This document shows positions 36,338 to 44,221 of a stretch of 64,000 bases of DNA, piece by piece (positions within the stretch are counted from its first letter, which is position 1; each line of letters starts with the position of its first letter). Made by a program: the position numbers and the translations under genes. This DNA comes from Anaerococcus sp. mt242. GTDB lineage: Bacteria; Bacillota; Clostridia; Tissierellales; Peptoniphilaceae. The DNA is taken from positions 62,001 to 126,000 of the forward strand of contig NZ_JAEUYX010000001.1 in assembly GCF_016798225.1 (NCBI RefSeq), written 5' to 3'. A model generated the notes under the pieces. That model worked only from the letters and a program-made list of their open reading frames with translations, ran no database searches and was not told where the DNA came from.

Positions 36338-38059
36338 TCAATAAATAAATTCTTCTGCCATTTTTGTCTTTTCTATTAAATTCTTGTAAACTTTTGATTT
36401 TTGTAAAAGCTCTTCATGTTTGCCTTCACTTTCTACTCTTCCGTTTTCAAGAACTACTATCTTGTCTGCATTTTCTATAGATTTCATTCTGTGTGAAATG
36501 ATGACAACAGTTTTATCTTTAATTAAATTATTTAAAGACTCTTGAATTTTCTTCTCGTTGTCAACATCAAGGCTTGCTGCTATCTCATCTAATATTAATA
36601 TCGGTGCATCTTTTAAGAAGGCTCTGGCTATTGATAACCTCTGTCTTTCTCCGCCTGATAGCTCTGCACCATTTTCGCCAACAACTGTATCGAAACCCTT
36701 ATCCATTTTTTCTATAAAATCTGTACAATTTGCAAGCTCCGCTGCTCTTTTAACCTCTTCATCGCTTGCATCTTGATTTCCTATTCTAATATTTTCCATA
36801 ACACTTTGATTAAAGAGGACCACATCTTGGAAAACTATTGATACCTTGTCAAAAAGTGATTCTGTTGATATTTCTTTTATATCTTTGCCATCAATTAAAA
36901 TTTGTCCCTCGTCATAATCATAAAGTCTTGATATAAGTTTCAAGATAGTTGTTTTACCACAGCCACTCGCACCTACCAAAGCGGTAACTTCTCCCTGCTT
37001 AGCTTTAAAGCTTACACCATTTAAAACTTTTGCATCTTTATTGTAAGCAAATTCAACGTCTTTTAGATCAATATCAAATTTTTTCAAACTATAATTGTCG
37101 CCCTCTTGAAGATTTTGCTTTTGAATTTCTTTTAATCTTTCAATCTTTGGTGATAAATAAAATATTTCCATTACACCCTCTTTAGATGCATCAAGGGCGT
37201 CTTTTACCTTAATAGCTGACAGTAAGTACCCTATAAGGTAAAGGGTGTTTATCTCTTTATTTATTATCAAATTAACTCCTACAAGTATGACAACAGCAAG
37301 AGATATAAAGCTGAATATTGAAGATATACACATAGTTAAAATTGTAGTTACTTCCGATTTTAAGTGTACTCTTTCACTCTCTTCCATCTTTTTATATAAC
37401 TCATCTTTCATATCCTTAGATAAATTATATGCTTTAATCTCCATTTGCATTTCGATATTTTCCTGAAAACTTTCTGAGTTTTTCCTTAGAATATCATAAT
37501 ATCTTTTCTGCCCCTTAACCTGATATTTTTTAGATAAAGGTATGAATATGAAGCTTAAGAGTGATGGAATAATCACAGCTAAACCCATTTTCACATTGCC
37601 AATTAACATCATGATGGATATTAATGGGAAAAACAGTACCATACCGCCCACTTTTGGTATTGAATGACTCATTGCATGCTCTATACCTTCAATATCAGCC
37701 ATAATTGTTTGCGAAAGATCGGAAATATCATGTTTTGAAAAATATGACAAAGGTAATTTTGACAAGTATTCTGCAGTTCTTATCCTTAAATCTGCACTTT
37801 CTTGATATGTCGTGCTATACAATTTATCGTATTCAATAGAAAGCAAAATATACATTATTATCAAAGTCAAAACTGAGAATACTATATAAAAGCTCTTGCT
37901 TTTATCAATATTCTCCAATACTTCTTGAGCAAAAATCATTAGTAATATCGCAGGAAGCATGTTTATACAGTATACGAAAAATGAGGATAGAGTTGCTTTA
38001 GTTAAGTTGCTTGCTCCCTTATCAGTAAGGGCAAATCTTTTTTTATAAAACTCCTTCAT
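36338..38059 (-). CDS. ABC transporter half-molecule, permease plus ATPase (second of pair)
   Basis: About 573 residues: six-helix membrane domain (about 25-310) and ATPase domain (Walker A GASGCGKTT, signature AELSGGERQRL, Walker B ILILDEIAASLD, switch ISHRM). Start at the ATG 38059, with GGAG 8 bp upstream, instead of the GTG at 38083. Overlaps the first half-transporter gene by 17 bp. Forms a heterodimer with it. The architecture, together with the divergent AraC regulator, resembles the YbtP/YbtQ siderophore importers and IrtAB; an exporter role is the alternative. Confidence 0.9.
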   Translation of the reverse strand: MKEFYKKRFALTDKGASNLTKATLSSFFVYCINMLPAILLMIFAQEVLENIDKSKSFYIVFSVLTLIIMYILLSIEYDKLYSTTYQESADLRIRTAEYLSKLPLSYFSKHDISDLSQTIMADIEGIEHAMSHSIPKVGGMVLFFPLISIMMLIGNVKMGLAVIIPSLLSFIFIPLSKKYQVKGQKRYYDILRKNSESFQENIEMQMEIKAYNLSKDMKDELYKKMEESERVHLKSEVTTILTMCISSIFSFISLAVVILVGVNLIINKEINTLYLIGYLLSAIKVKDALDASKEGVMEIFYLSPKIERLKEIQKQNLQEGDNYSLKKFDIDLKDVEFAYNKDAKVLNGVSFKAKQGEVTALVGASGCGKTTILKLISRLYDYDEGQILIDGKDIKEISTESLFDKVSIVFQDVVLFNQSVMENIRIGNQDASDEEVKRAAELANCTDFIEKMDKGFDTVVGENGAELSGGERQRLSIARAFLKDAPILILDEIAASLDVDNEKKIQESLNNLIKDKTVVIISHRMKSIENADKIVVLENGRVESEGKHEELLQKSKVYKNLIEKTKMAEEFIY

Positions 38060-39797
38060 TTGAAACACTCCATTCATTCGCACTATGGTATATCTCTTGC
38101 AGTCTTTTGTAATTGGAGTCTTTTGACATTAATTCTTTGTCAGCTCCTCTTTCTATTATTCGTCCTTTATCCATTACAAGAATTTCATCTACATCTTTAA
38201 TTGTAGAAAGTCTATGAGCAATCATTATAACTGTTTTATCTTTCATAAGATTCTTGAAGGCTTTTTGTAATTCATACTCATTATCAGGGTCAATAGCAGC
38301 TGAAGCTTCATCCATAATAATAATTTTTGAATCCTTCAAAATCGCTCTTGCAATTGCTATTCTTTGTTTCTCTCCTCCAGATAAATAAACTCCTTTTGAA
38401 CCAATAACTGTATTTTCTCTTTCAGGAAATTTATCTAATATCAGATCACATCCTGCTAATTTTAAAGCTCTCATAACATCATCTTTCGTTGCATCTTTAT
38501 TGGCTAAAGCTACATTTTCATAAATGCTCTTCTTAAACAATTTTGAATCTTGGAAAACAAAGGAGACCGCTTTAATTAAGGCTTCATCAGAATATTCATT
38601 TATTGAATTTTCGCCTATTTTTATACTTCCTTCATCAACATTGTAGAAACCTGATATAAGTTTTGCTACCGTAGATTTTCCTGAGCCTGAAGAACCGACA
38701 AGTGCGTAAGACTTTCCTTCTTGCAAACTAAAAGATAAGTTTTCTATTACCGGTTTATCATTATAAGCAAAGCTAACATTGTCAAACTCTATATTATAGT
38801 TTTTAAAATTATTTATATTCCCGTGTTTTAAACTATCTTTTTGCATATCATTGTATAGTGATTCTAAAGTATCTACAGCATAACTTCCTTGAGAAATATA
38901 CATGGAGTACCACATCATTCTCATAAATGAAACAAACATAACTCCTGATAAAAATAAAATCATGACAAGTTCCAACAAAATCATCTTGTCGCTTCCCAAG
39001 TTCTCCATAAAATAGACAACCGGAATAATCAATATGGCAATTAATCCAAAAAATAACCACTGATACCAAACATAAGGCTTTTTACAAGATAGTGAATATT
39101 CATAAGCGTATTTCGAATAATCTTTTATTGCCTTGTAGAAGCTTTTAAAAGACTCAACGCTTGCACCAAATATTTTTACAACTTGCATTCCTCTTACGTA
39201 TTCAACCGTTTCAGCACTCAGATTAGCGAGAGCTTCTTGGTATATTTTCATAAATTCTTGTTCTCCCATCATCGCTCCTAAAATAAAGGCTCCAATTATG
39301 GTAAGAGCAAGTAAAGTGATACCTACCCTTGTGCTTACTATAAAGCCAAGTACAAGGACAAGAACAGGTGTTATTATTGCCTGAGCACTGTCGGGAATCA
39401 TGTGAGCTACGACCTGGTGAGTTTGTGCAGCATTATCGTCTATGATCTTTCTTATTTTCCCAGAAGGGTTTAAATCAAAGAACCTAAAGCTTGCGTTCTC
39501 TAAACCATCGATTCCTCTTTTTCTTAAATTTGTTTCAAGTCTGAATCCCAATAAATGGGAAAAAGCTCCTGAAACAAAATAAAATATTGCTCCTGCTGTT
39601 AATATAAGAGCAGATTTTAGTGCTAAATTTTCTGCTCCGGATAAATCTGTATGAATAATTAAGTTATCTAGAAATCTGTAGATTAAATAGTATCCATATA
39701 CTGTAAGTACTGCAGATATAACAGAAAAAACTATAGCGAAAAATCCAAGATATTTTTTGTCTTGTACATAAGCAAATAGCTTTTTATAAATCTTCAT
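38043..39797 (-). CDS. ABC transporter half-molecule, permease plus ATPase (first of pair)
   Basis: 584 residues: six membrane helices (about 18-310) and an ATPase domain with Walker A GSSGSGKST, signature VYLSGGEKQRI, Walker B IIIMDEASAAID and switch IAHRLS, all canonical. First gene of the minus-strand cargo operon, transcribed from the promoter facing the AraC gene. Heterodimer partner of the next gene. Substrate not encoded in visible motifs; the Fur-like operator suggests iron-related cargo. Confidence 0.9.
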   Translation of the reverse strand: MKIYKKLFAYVQDKKYLGFFAIVFSVISAVLTVYGYYLIYRFLDNLIIHTDLSGAENLALKSALILTAGAIFYFVSGAFSHLLGFRLETNLRKRGIDGLENASFRFFDLNPSGKIRKIIDDNAAQTHQVVAHMIPDSAQAIITPVLVLVLGFIVSTRVGITLLALTIIGAFILGAMMGEQEFMKIYQEALANLSAETVEYVRGMQVVKIFGASVESFKSFYKAIKDYSKYAYEYSLSCKKPYVWYQWLFFGLIAILIIPVVYFMENLGSDKMILLELVMILFLSGVMFVSFMRMMWYSMYISQGSYAVDTLESLYNDMQKDSLKHGNINNFKNYNIEFDNVSFAYNDKPVIENLSFSLQEGKSYALVGSSGSGKSTVAKLISGFYNVDEGSIKIGENSINEYSDEALIKAVSFVFQDSKLFKKSIYENVALANKDATKDDVMRALKLAGCDLILDKFPERENTVIGSKGVYLSGGEKQRIAIARAILKDSKIIIMDEASAAIDPDNEYELQKAFKNLMKDKTVIMIAHRLSTIKDVDEILVMDKGRIIERGADKELMSKDSNYKRLQEIYHSANEWSVSNEGVL

Positions 39798-39847
39798 AAT
39801 TATCTCCCCTTTCTTTAATATCCCGTTTAGATATAAATTTGCTTAGA

Positions 39848-39862
39848 TGATACTAATTATCA
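39848..39862. promoter_or_regulatory. Fur-type box between divergent promoters
   Basis: TGATACTAATTATCA matches the 7-1-7 Fur consensus TGATAATnATTATCA at all but one defined position, and the palindrome extends to ATGATA...TATCAT (39847-39863). It lies just before the -35 of the AraC-gene promoter and about 10 bp past the -10 of the opposite promoter, so one bound dimer could block both. Confidence 0.75.
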
Positions 39863-39891
39863 TTGCTTTTTTATTATACATCGGTTATAAT
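39863..39891 (+). promoter_or_regulatory. Promoter of the AraC-family gene
   Basis: TTGCTT at 39863-39868, 17 bp spacer, TATAAT at 39886-39891, 65 bp before the gene. The -35 element directly abuts the Fur-like box. Confidence 0.65.
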
Positions 39892-39902
39892 TACTAATAC
39901 AA
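39873..39902 (-). promoter_or_regulatory. Promoter of the ABC/MATE/ECF operon
   Basis: On the minus strand TTGTAT (39902-39897), 18 bp, TATAAT (39878-39873). Transcription would begin over the Fur-like box and run into the first half-transporter gene at 39797. It overlaps the oppositely directed promoter. Confidence 0.6.
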
Positions 39903-39956
39903 TAGTTTTGGATTAATAAGGCTAATTGGAATATTGTCTAGAAGGGATAGTGTGAT

Positions 39957-40949
39957 ATGAATTATTATGATTTTGTAAAAGAATATATGAACGTAGATGA
40001 ATGTAAAAACAATAAGAAATATTCAAGTGCCGGGCATACATTTTGTTGGAGCAAAAATGATTCAACTTGTGCAGAAGGACTTTATTGGTTTTATGAAGGA
40101 GATGGATTCATTATTGATGTCCACGATTTTTATATCAAAGAAGAAGTTATTCAAAATAGTACTTATAGTATCTCAGACTATGTTTCAATCTATTCAAGCT
40201 ACATCGTTAGTGCAAACGGAGAAAAATTTAATCCATATCAAACTTTGACTTCTAACTCATTATGTACTCTAGATTTTGACAATATAAAAGATGACTTTCT
40301 TTTTTTATTACATGAAAACTGTTACTATCTTGCTGTTTCTATTGGATTTAAAAGAGAGCTTCTAGACAAGCACCTATCATCCATTAATATTGATCCGGAA
40401 TCATTTTATAGGGCTTTACTTCAAACAAATCAAATAATACTTACAAAATCCTTAGAAAAAGTGGCTATGGAAATTTTAAATTGTAAGATGGAAGCTCCTG
40501 CCGCTGATTTTTTCTTTAAAGCCAAAGCAAATGAATGGGTAAGTATAGTAATAGATACCTACTTAAATAGGAAAAAATATAAAATTGAGTCTGATGATAA
40601 TAAAGCACTTGAAGATGTAGCTAGATTTTTAGATGATCATTTTGCCATGAATGTAAATCAGGAAACACTTGAAAAAATATCTAAAATGAGCGGAACAAAA
40701 TTAAAAAATTTGTTCAAAGAAAAATATGGTCAAAGTATTACAGAGTACACCCAAAGGAAAAGAATGAATGTGGCTGAGACTCTTTTGTTAAATACCGAGC
40801 TTCCTATAAAGGAAATAGCAGAATCTGTTGGATACTCATCCCATAGCAAATTTTCCATTTATTACAAAAGGTACAAGGGAAAACTTCCTAGTGAAGTCCG
40901 TAATTTAGCTTGCGACTATTACAATTTAAATTGTGATTGCTGCGATTAA
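39957..40949 (+). CDS. AraC-family transcriptional regulator
   Basis: 330 residues: unrecognised N-terminal sensing region (about 1-215) and C-terminal AraC double helix-turn-helix (about 225-325; LEKISKMSGTKLKNLFKEKY and IKEIAESVGYSSHSKFSIYY). Divergent from the ABC operon, which it probably activates, in the manner of YbtA with ybtPQ. The extreme C-terminus is cysteine-rich (YYNLNCDCCD), and several cysteines also occur in the N-terminal part (DECKNN, FCWSKNDSTCAEG), which could be metal or redox sensors. AAGGGA is 9 bp upstream of the ATG. Confidence 0.9.
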   Translation: MNYYDFVKEYMNVDECKNNKKYSSAGHTFCWSKNDSTCAEGLYWFYEGDGFIIDVHDFYIKEEVIQNSTYSISDYVSIYSSYIVSANGEKFNPYQTLTSNSLCTLDFDNIKDDFLFLLHENCYYLAVSIGFKRELLDKHLSSINIDPESFYRALLQTNQIILTKSLEKVAMEILNCKMEAPAADFFFKAKANEWVSIVIDTYLNRKKYKIESDDNKALEDVARFLDDHFAMNVNQETLEKISKMSGTKLKNLFKEKYGQSITEYTQRKRMNVAETLLLNTELPIKEIAESVGYSSHSKFSIYYKRYKGKLPSEVRNLACDYYNLNCDCCD

Positions 40950-41024
40950 ACTATTTTTTTATTTATACGTATTTATTTTATAGATATTTATATTTACATC
41001 TATAAATTTGATTTAAAAAAATGA

Positions 41025-41056
41025 GCAAAAAAATAAAGGCAGTCCGAAGACTGCCG
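41025..41056 (-). terminator. Terminator for a minus-strand remnant gene
   Basis: GGCAGTC-CGAA/TTCG-GACTGCC stem; on the minus strand it is followed by a T-rich run (TTTATTTTTTT). It sits just after the stop codon of the pcfB-like fragment and could also face the end of the AraC gene. Confidence 0.7.
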
Positions 41057-41059
41057 CAT

Positions 41060-41217
41060 TTACCTCTCTGTTCCTTTGCTATGTTCTTTCTTGTTTGACT
41101 TAGCTTTGTCATCTGTCTTAAAGATTTTTATTTGCCCTAATATGGACTTTTTTTCCTTATCTTGACTCTTTACTTGTTCTTTTGCTTTTAATAGCTTGGA
41201 AGACAAAAAGAGATATT
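41060..41217 (-). pseudogene. pcfB-like (DUF3801) C-terminal fragment
   Basis: About 50 codons on the minus strand, open from a stop near 41217 to the stop at 41060: SSKLLKAKEQVKSQDKEKK then SILGQIKIFKTDDKAKSNKK. The segment KKSILGQIKIFK parallels KKESILKQIKKYK in the intact PcfB gene at 46.6-47.1 kb. It indicates that the first element once carried its own conjugation gene in the opposite orientation. Confidence 0.55.
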
Positions 41218-41237
41218 ATATTAAAATAATATTTCTC

Positions 41238-41577
41238 CGGTACTGGGACTGGGACGGGACTAAAAATCTGAAAACGTCCTATAATTAGATGGATTTAGTG
41301 GTAGTCTAAAGAATAGAATCTAGTATTTTGAATGGTTTGGTATATATCGGACGTTTGGAAAAGAAGAGTGGGAATAGTCGTAAAATTTTCTAAAATGGCT
41401 TAATTAAAATCTATAAAGAGAGTGAAAAATGGCTACCGGTACTCAAATGGCACTGGAAGTAAAAAAGAATAATTAAAATAATAGTTCCAAGTGGTTTACA
41501 TTTGGACAAAAAATTAGACCGTAGTTTCAAACTGCGGTCTTTTTGCGCACATATTTTATTTTGAAAATATTGATTTT
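41238..41577 (+). repeat. Junction module copy 2 (attR/attL-like, between the two elements)
   Basis: The upstream half (41238-41365; begins GGTACTGGGACTGGGACGGG) resembles the stretch before copy 3. The centre at 41366 repeats the guaA end as GAGTGGGAATAG (Glu-Trp-Glu-stop). The downstream half (41380-41577) is nearly the same as the DNA after guaA, including the terminator. So this is a right end of one element joined to a left end of another at a duplicated guaA 3' end. Confidence 0.8.
41516..41544 (+). terminator. Rho-independent terminator in junction copy 2
   Basis: Same hairpin as in copy 1 (AGACCGTAG / CTGCGGTCT, loop TTTCAAA, then T-tract). Confidence 0.85.
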
Positions 41578-41940
41578 ATATAATTATGTGGGTTATTATA
41601 AATTAGATCATTAATTAAGTTGAATAAAATATTAAAAAATATAAAGACCATAACAGGATATTTGAGGAAATATTTAGATTATATAGCAAACAAGTAAATT
41701 ATGCGACAATAAAATGTCGGTTTGAATAAGAGTTAATAGAAAATAAAATAAGCACTTCGCAAAAATGTTGATGCACTGTTTTGGTTTATAGATAAGTGTG
41801 AATTTTATATTGTGTATAGGGTTTGATCTGTCCGTTGGGGACCATGTTATCCTTTAATCAAAAGATTTGGAGCAGTTCCAAGTGGGACAAGAAAAAAACA
41901 AGGACTATCTCAATAAATACTAACGCAAGCAGAAGTATAA
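41578..41940. other. Gene-free stretch with decayed coding traces
   Basis: No open gene. Short in-frame pieces such as FEEIFRLYSKQVNYATIK (about 41655-41720) and FDLSVGDHVIL followed after a stop by DLEQFQVGQEKNKDYLNKY (about 41822-41920) look like remains of genes. GTTCCAAGTGG from the junction module recurs at about 41874. I could not name the original genes. Confidence 0.4.
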
Positions 41941-41980
41941 AATAGGCTAAAGTGACTTATTAGCCTATTTATGATATAAT
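41941..41980 (+). promoter_or_regulatory. Promoter with 10-bp operator palindrome before the XRE gene
   Basis: AATAGGCTAA and TTAGCCTATT (41941-41950, 41960-41969) are perfect inverted repeats 9 bp apart. Between them lies a -35-like GTGACT (41952-41957), 17 bp from a perfect TATAAT (41975-41980). Binding of the encoded repressor here would give autoregulation. Confidence 0.65.
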
Positions 41981-42015
41981 ATATCTTAACAATAAAACGG
42001 ATAAGGGGTAATAAT

Positions 42016-42219
42016 ATGGCAATTTCTTATAAACCATTATGGCACTTATTGGTAGAAAGAGAAATGAACAAAGAAGACTTAAAAAGAGCTGCAAACATAA
42101 CAAGCAACATAGTTTCAAGAATGAGCAAAAACTCTTATGTGAACTTAGAGTCACTAGAAAAGATTTGCTTGGCATTGGATTGCAGAATTGAAAATGTAGT
42201 TGAAATCATTAAAGATTAA
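42016..42219 (+). CDS. Small XRE/Cro-type repressor
   Basis: 67 residues, a single Cro/CI helix-turn-helix domain (HTH_26 type: LKRAANITSNIVSRMSKNSY, LEKICLALDCRIENVVEII). Strong ribosome site (AAGGGG) and a well-formed promoter with palindromic operator. Such small repressors control maintenance or transfer genes in integrative elements. A hairpin with T-tract follows. Confidence 0.85.
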   Translation: MAISYKPLWHLLVEREMNKEDLKRAANITSNIVSRMSKNSYVNLESLEKICLALDCRIENVVEIIKD

Positions 42220-42228
42220 CATTTGTAA

Positions 42229-42258
42229 AACCACTCGATTAAATAATTGGGTGATTTT
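42229..42258 (+). terminator. Probable terminator after the XRE gene
   Basis: CACTCGATT / AATTGGGTG (two G-T pairs) with A/T loop and following TTTTT. Confidence 0.5.
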
Positions 42259-42638
42259 TATCATCTTCAGGTAGTTTCTTATATTTGATTTGAAACGAAT
42301 TATAGAAAATCTCTATAAAAATATCTATACCATCATTGAAATAATGCATAATTTGTGATAGTTCACTGACAAGCATAGAATTATTATTGATATCTGGAGT
42401 ATTTTTCATATCATCTTCGTGATTTTAACGAATATCTTTTAGAATAGTATCCAAAGTCTTGTGAGTAATATGACAAAAGAAATCTTCCTCATTTATTTTG
42501 GAAGCTACAAAAGTTCTTGTATCTATCTACATCAGGATTTTAGCTGATGATTTCTGATCTCACATATTCTAAAGAGTTATTCAGATCATTAAAACGCATA
42601 GTAGCAATGCCATTAACGAAGCTTTTCATATCAGACAT
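42239..42638 (-). pseudogene. Decayed unknown gene on the minus strand
   Basis: Reading leftward from ATG at 42638: about 33 codons (MSDMKSFVNGIATMRFNDLN...), then a stop, a further NPDVDRYKNFCSF piece, a frameshift (INEEDFFCHITHKTLDTILK), another stop, and a last open stretch from 42409 to 42239 of 56 codons (MKNTPDINNNSMLVSELSQI...). The pieces abut and join into one protein of about 130 residues. Family not recognised. The final 56-codon frame could still be expressed but lacks a clear ribosome site. Confidence 0.5.
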
Positions 42639-42639
42639 A

Positions 42640-42808
42640 ACAGACAAAATTATGATAAGAAAATTTGCGTACTTTTACAAGTTTACCATAGTATAAATAG
42701 TGATTTTAGAATATATATTGTGAAAGGAGAAAAATATATTGCAAAATTTCTTTAAATAGGTTAATATTAAATCGATAAGTACACTTGTGAGGGTGGTCAT
42801 AGTACATT
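42640..42808. other. Intergenic DNA without recognised features
   Basis: A/T-rich, no open reading frame and no convincing terminator or repeat. It includes a ribosome-site-like GAAAGGAG at about 42722 not followed by a usable start. Confidence 0.4.
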
Positions 42809-42919
42809 ATAAATATTACTATAAACACTGATTCTAGTGAGCCAATTTATGAACAAATTGAGAATCAAATAAAAAAACAAATTATAGGCAAAGAATTAAA
42901 AAAGGGAGATTTTTTATGA
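42809..42919 (+). pseudogene. GntR-family (YtrA-like) regulator, N-terminal fragment
   Basis: Frame NITINTDSSEPIYEQIENQI continuing KKQIIGKELKKGDFL then stop: the first helix-turn-helix part of a YtrA-type GntR repressor, where one expects LPSIRxLA next. The start codon appears as ATA at 42809. The fragment stops one base into the next gene, whose Shine-Dalgarno AAAGGGAG is made from the codons for KKGD. The break therefore joined a truncated regulator to the secreted-protein gene. Confidence 0.75.
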
Positions 42920-43566
42920 AAACATATAATAGAGCATTAGCATTATTTTTATCAATCACATTATTTTTAAGTGCTACACCAATAAACTCATTCGCAGCTT
43001 CTTATGGAAACATGGGGCTAGAGAGTATATATGACCAAACACTAGCAGAAGTTGAGTTAAATTACAATGATATGAGTGCTAAGGAGCAAGCAATATATTG
43101 GGAAGTAGTAAGGCGTGATATAGAGAAGTATAAAAAAGAGGATCCAAACTTTGATCAAGAATTATTCCTTGAGCAATTAAATCAAGTTCTTGTTGATATG
43201 GATTCTACGGGAACATCGGTTGTACCGCAGTCCAAAATGGCACTTGCAAGTATTGAATTTGCAATTCCGAATAATGTAGTTGCTACGGCTGTAAATATAG
43301 CTGTTTCAATGATTGTAGGAGGAGCCACAAGTGCAGCTATTAGAGCTTATATTCTAAAAAAAGGAGCTCGTGTAGCGGTTAAGGAGTTAACAAAGGCTGT
43401 TGTTTCAAAATTATTGGCATTGGGGATAAGAGAAGTAACTGGTATTGGAACTATTATCAGAGCCGTAATAAAAAATGTACTTGATCCCGGCAGTACAGTT
43501 GCTGAATGGTTAGACAAAAGAGATCATAAACCAAGAAATGGTTTTGTAGATGTTAAGGCATTTTAA
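42916..43566 (+). CDS. Secreted protein of unknown function, possible bacteriocin/toxin
   Basis: 216 residues. N-terminal signal peptide (positive NYR at 3-6, hydrophobic 7-22, likely cleavage after NSFAA near 28). Residues 30-105 are acidic and helical; 115-190 are hydrophobic, Gly/Ala/Ile-rich and cationic (AVNIAVSMIVGGATSAAIRA, KELTKAVVSKLLALGIREV), like membrane-inserting toxins; the C-terminus is charged. I do not recognise a family. The stop overlaps the start of a 62-residue two-helix membrane protein (TAATG), the layout of a bacteriocin and its immunity protein, but structural or surface roles cannot be excluded. Confidence 0.7.
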   Translation: MKTYNRALALFLSITLFLSATPINSFAASYGNMGLESIYDQTLAEVELNYNDMSAKEQAIYWEVVRRDIEKYKKEDPNFDQELFLEQLNQVLVDMDSTGTSVVPQSKMALASIEFAIPNNVVATAVNIAVSMIVGGATSAAIRAYILKKGARVAVKELTKAVVSKLLALGIREVTGIGTIIRAVIKNVLDPGSTVAEWLDKRDHKPRNGFVDVKAF

Positions 43567-43754
43567 TGGGTAAAATAGTGTCTCTAATAATTCAAATTAT
43601 AGTCATTACATGTATTTTTGCGATTGCTATAACTGCCAGTTATTTTGGACTTCCAAATCCAATTGGAGTAATAATAGGAGTTATACTATTTATAGTTTAT
43701 GATGTTTTATTTATGACTTTAATAGATAAATTCAAAAAAAGAAAACGCAAATAA
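43566..43754 (+). CDS. Small two-helix membrane protein, possible immunity partner
   Basis: 62 residues: helices at about 4-25 and 29-52, short polar ends and a cationic tail (KFKKRKRK). It is coupled to the secreted-protein gene by a one-base stop/start overlap. Size and topology are those of many bacteriocin immunity proteins; no family motif supports this directly. Confidence 0.6.
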   Translation: MGKIVSLIIQIIVITCIFAIAITASYFGLPNPIGVIIGVILFIVYDVLFMTLIDKFKKRKRK

Positions 43755-43841
43755 GGCGAATTATTTGTATAAAAGTGCTTGAATTATTTACCTTTTATAT
43801 GGCATTGTACAAGAAGACTGGAAAATAAATTATCAGCATAT

Positions 43842-43876
43842 AAAAAACAGTAAATCAAATCGGTTTACTGTTTTTA
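43842..43876 (+). terminator. Rho-independent terminator
   Basis: AAACAGTAAA / TTTACTGTTT stem followed by TTTATATT; ends the secreted/membrane protein pair. Confidence 0.75.
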
Positions 43877-43913
43877 TATTGCTCAAATTTTAAAAGAAAG
43901 AGGAATACGACCA

Positions 43914-44216
43914 ATGAAAAATATAGAAGAAAAAATCTTAATTGCAGAAGAAGAAATCAAGCAGTTACAAAATCAAAAAAGACAGTTGAAGAAAAAACTT
44001 AATGAACAAGAAAGAAAAGTAAGAAACAAAAGGCTCATAGAAAAAGGGGCAGTGTTTGAAAGTATTTTTGAAGAAAGTATTGATTTAACAAAAGATGAAT
44101 TTTATAAACTAATGAAATCACTAAATGATGAAGAAATAAGATTAAACATAATGGAATTTTTAGAAGAAAGAATAGATGAAGATGTAGAAAAATCATCTAA
44201 AGATGAAATAACATAA
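43914..44216 (+). CDS. DUF3847-type mobilisation accessory protein
   Basis: 100 residues, N-terminal coiled coil (about 4-45; EEKILIAEEEIKQLQNQKRQ), the basic RNKRLIEKGAVFESI segment and an acidic C-terminus. DUF3847 proteins are usually encoded just before MobA/MobL relaxases in Firmicute elements and probably assist relaxosome assembly, as here. GAAAGAGGAA precedes the ATG. Confidence 0.8.
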   Translation: MKNIEEKILIAEEEIKQLQNQKRQLKKKLNEQERKVRNKRLIEKGAVFESIFEESIDLTKDEFYKLMKSLNDEEIRLNIMEFLEERIDEDVEKSSKDEIT

Positions 44217-44221
44217 TTGTC

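Noticed and set aside
41409-41476. Short frames in the junction modules (ending SNGKE or SNGTGSKKE)
   Set aside because: Shared by copies 1 and 2, but start codons and length are not conserved; insufficient to call a gene.
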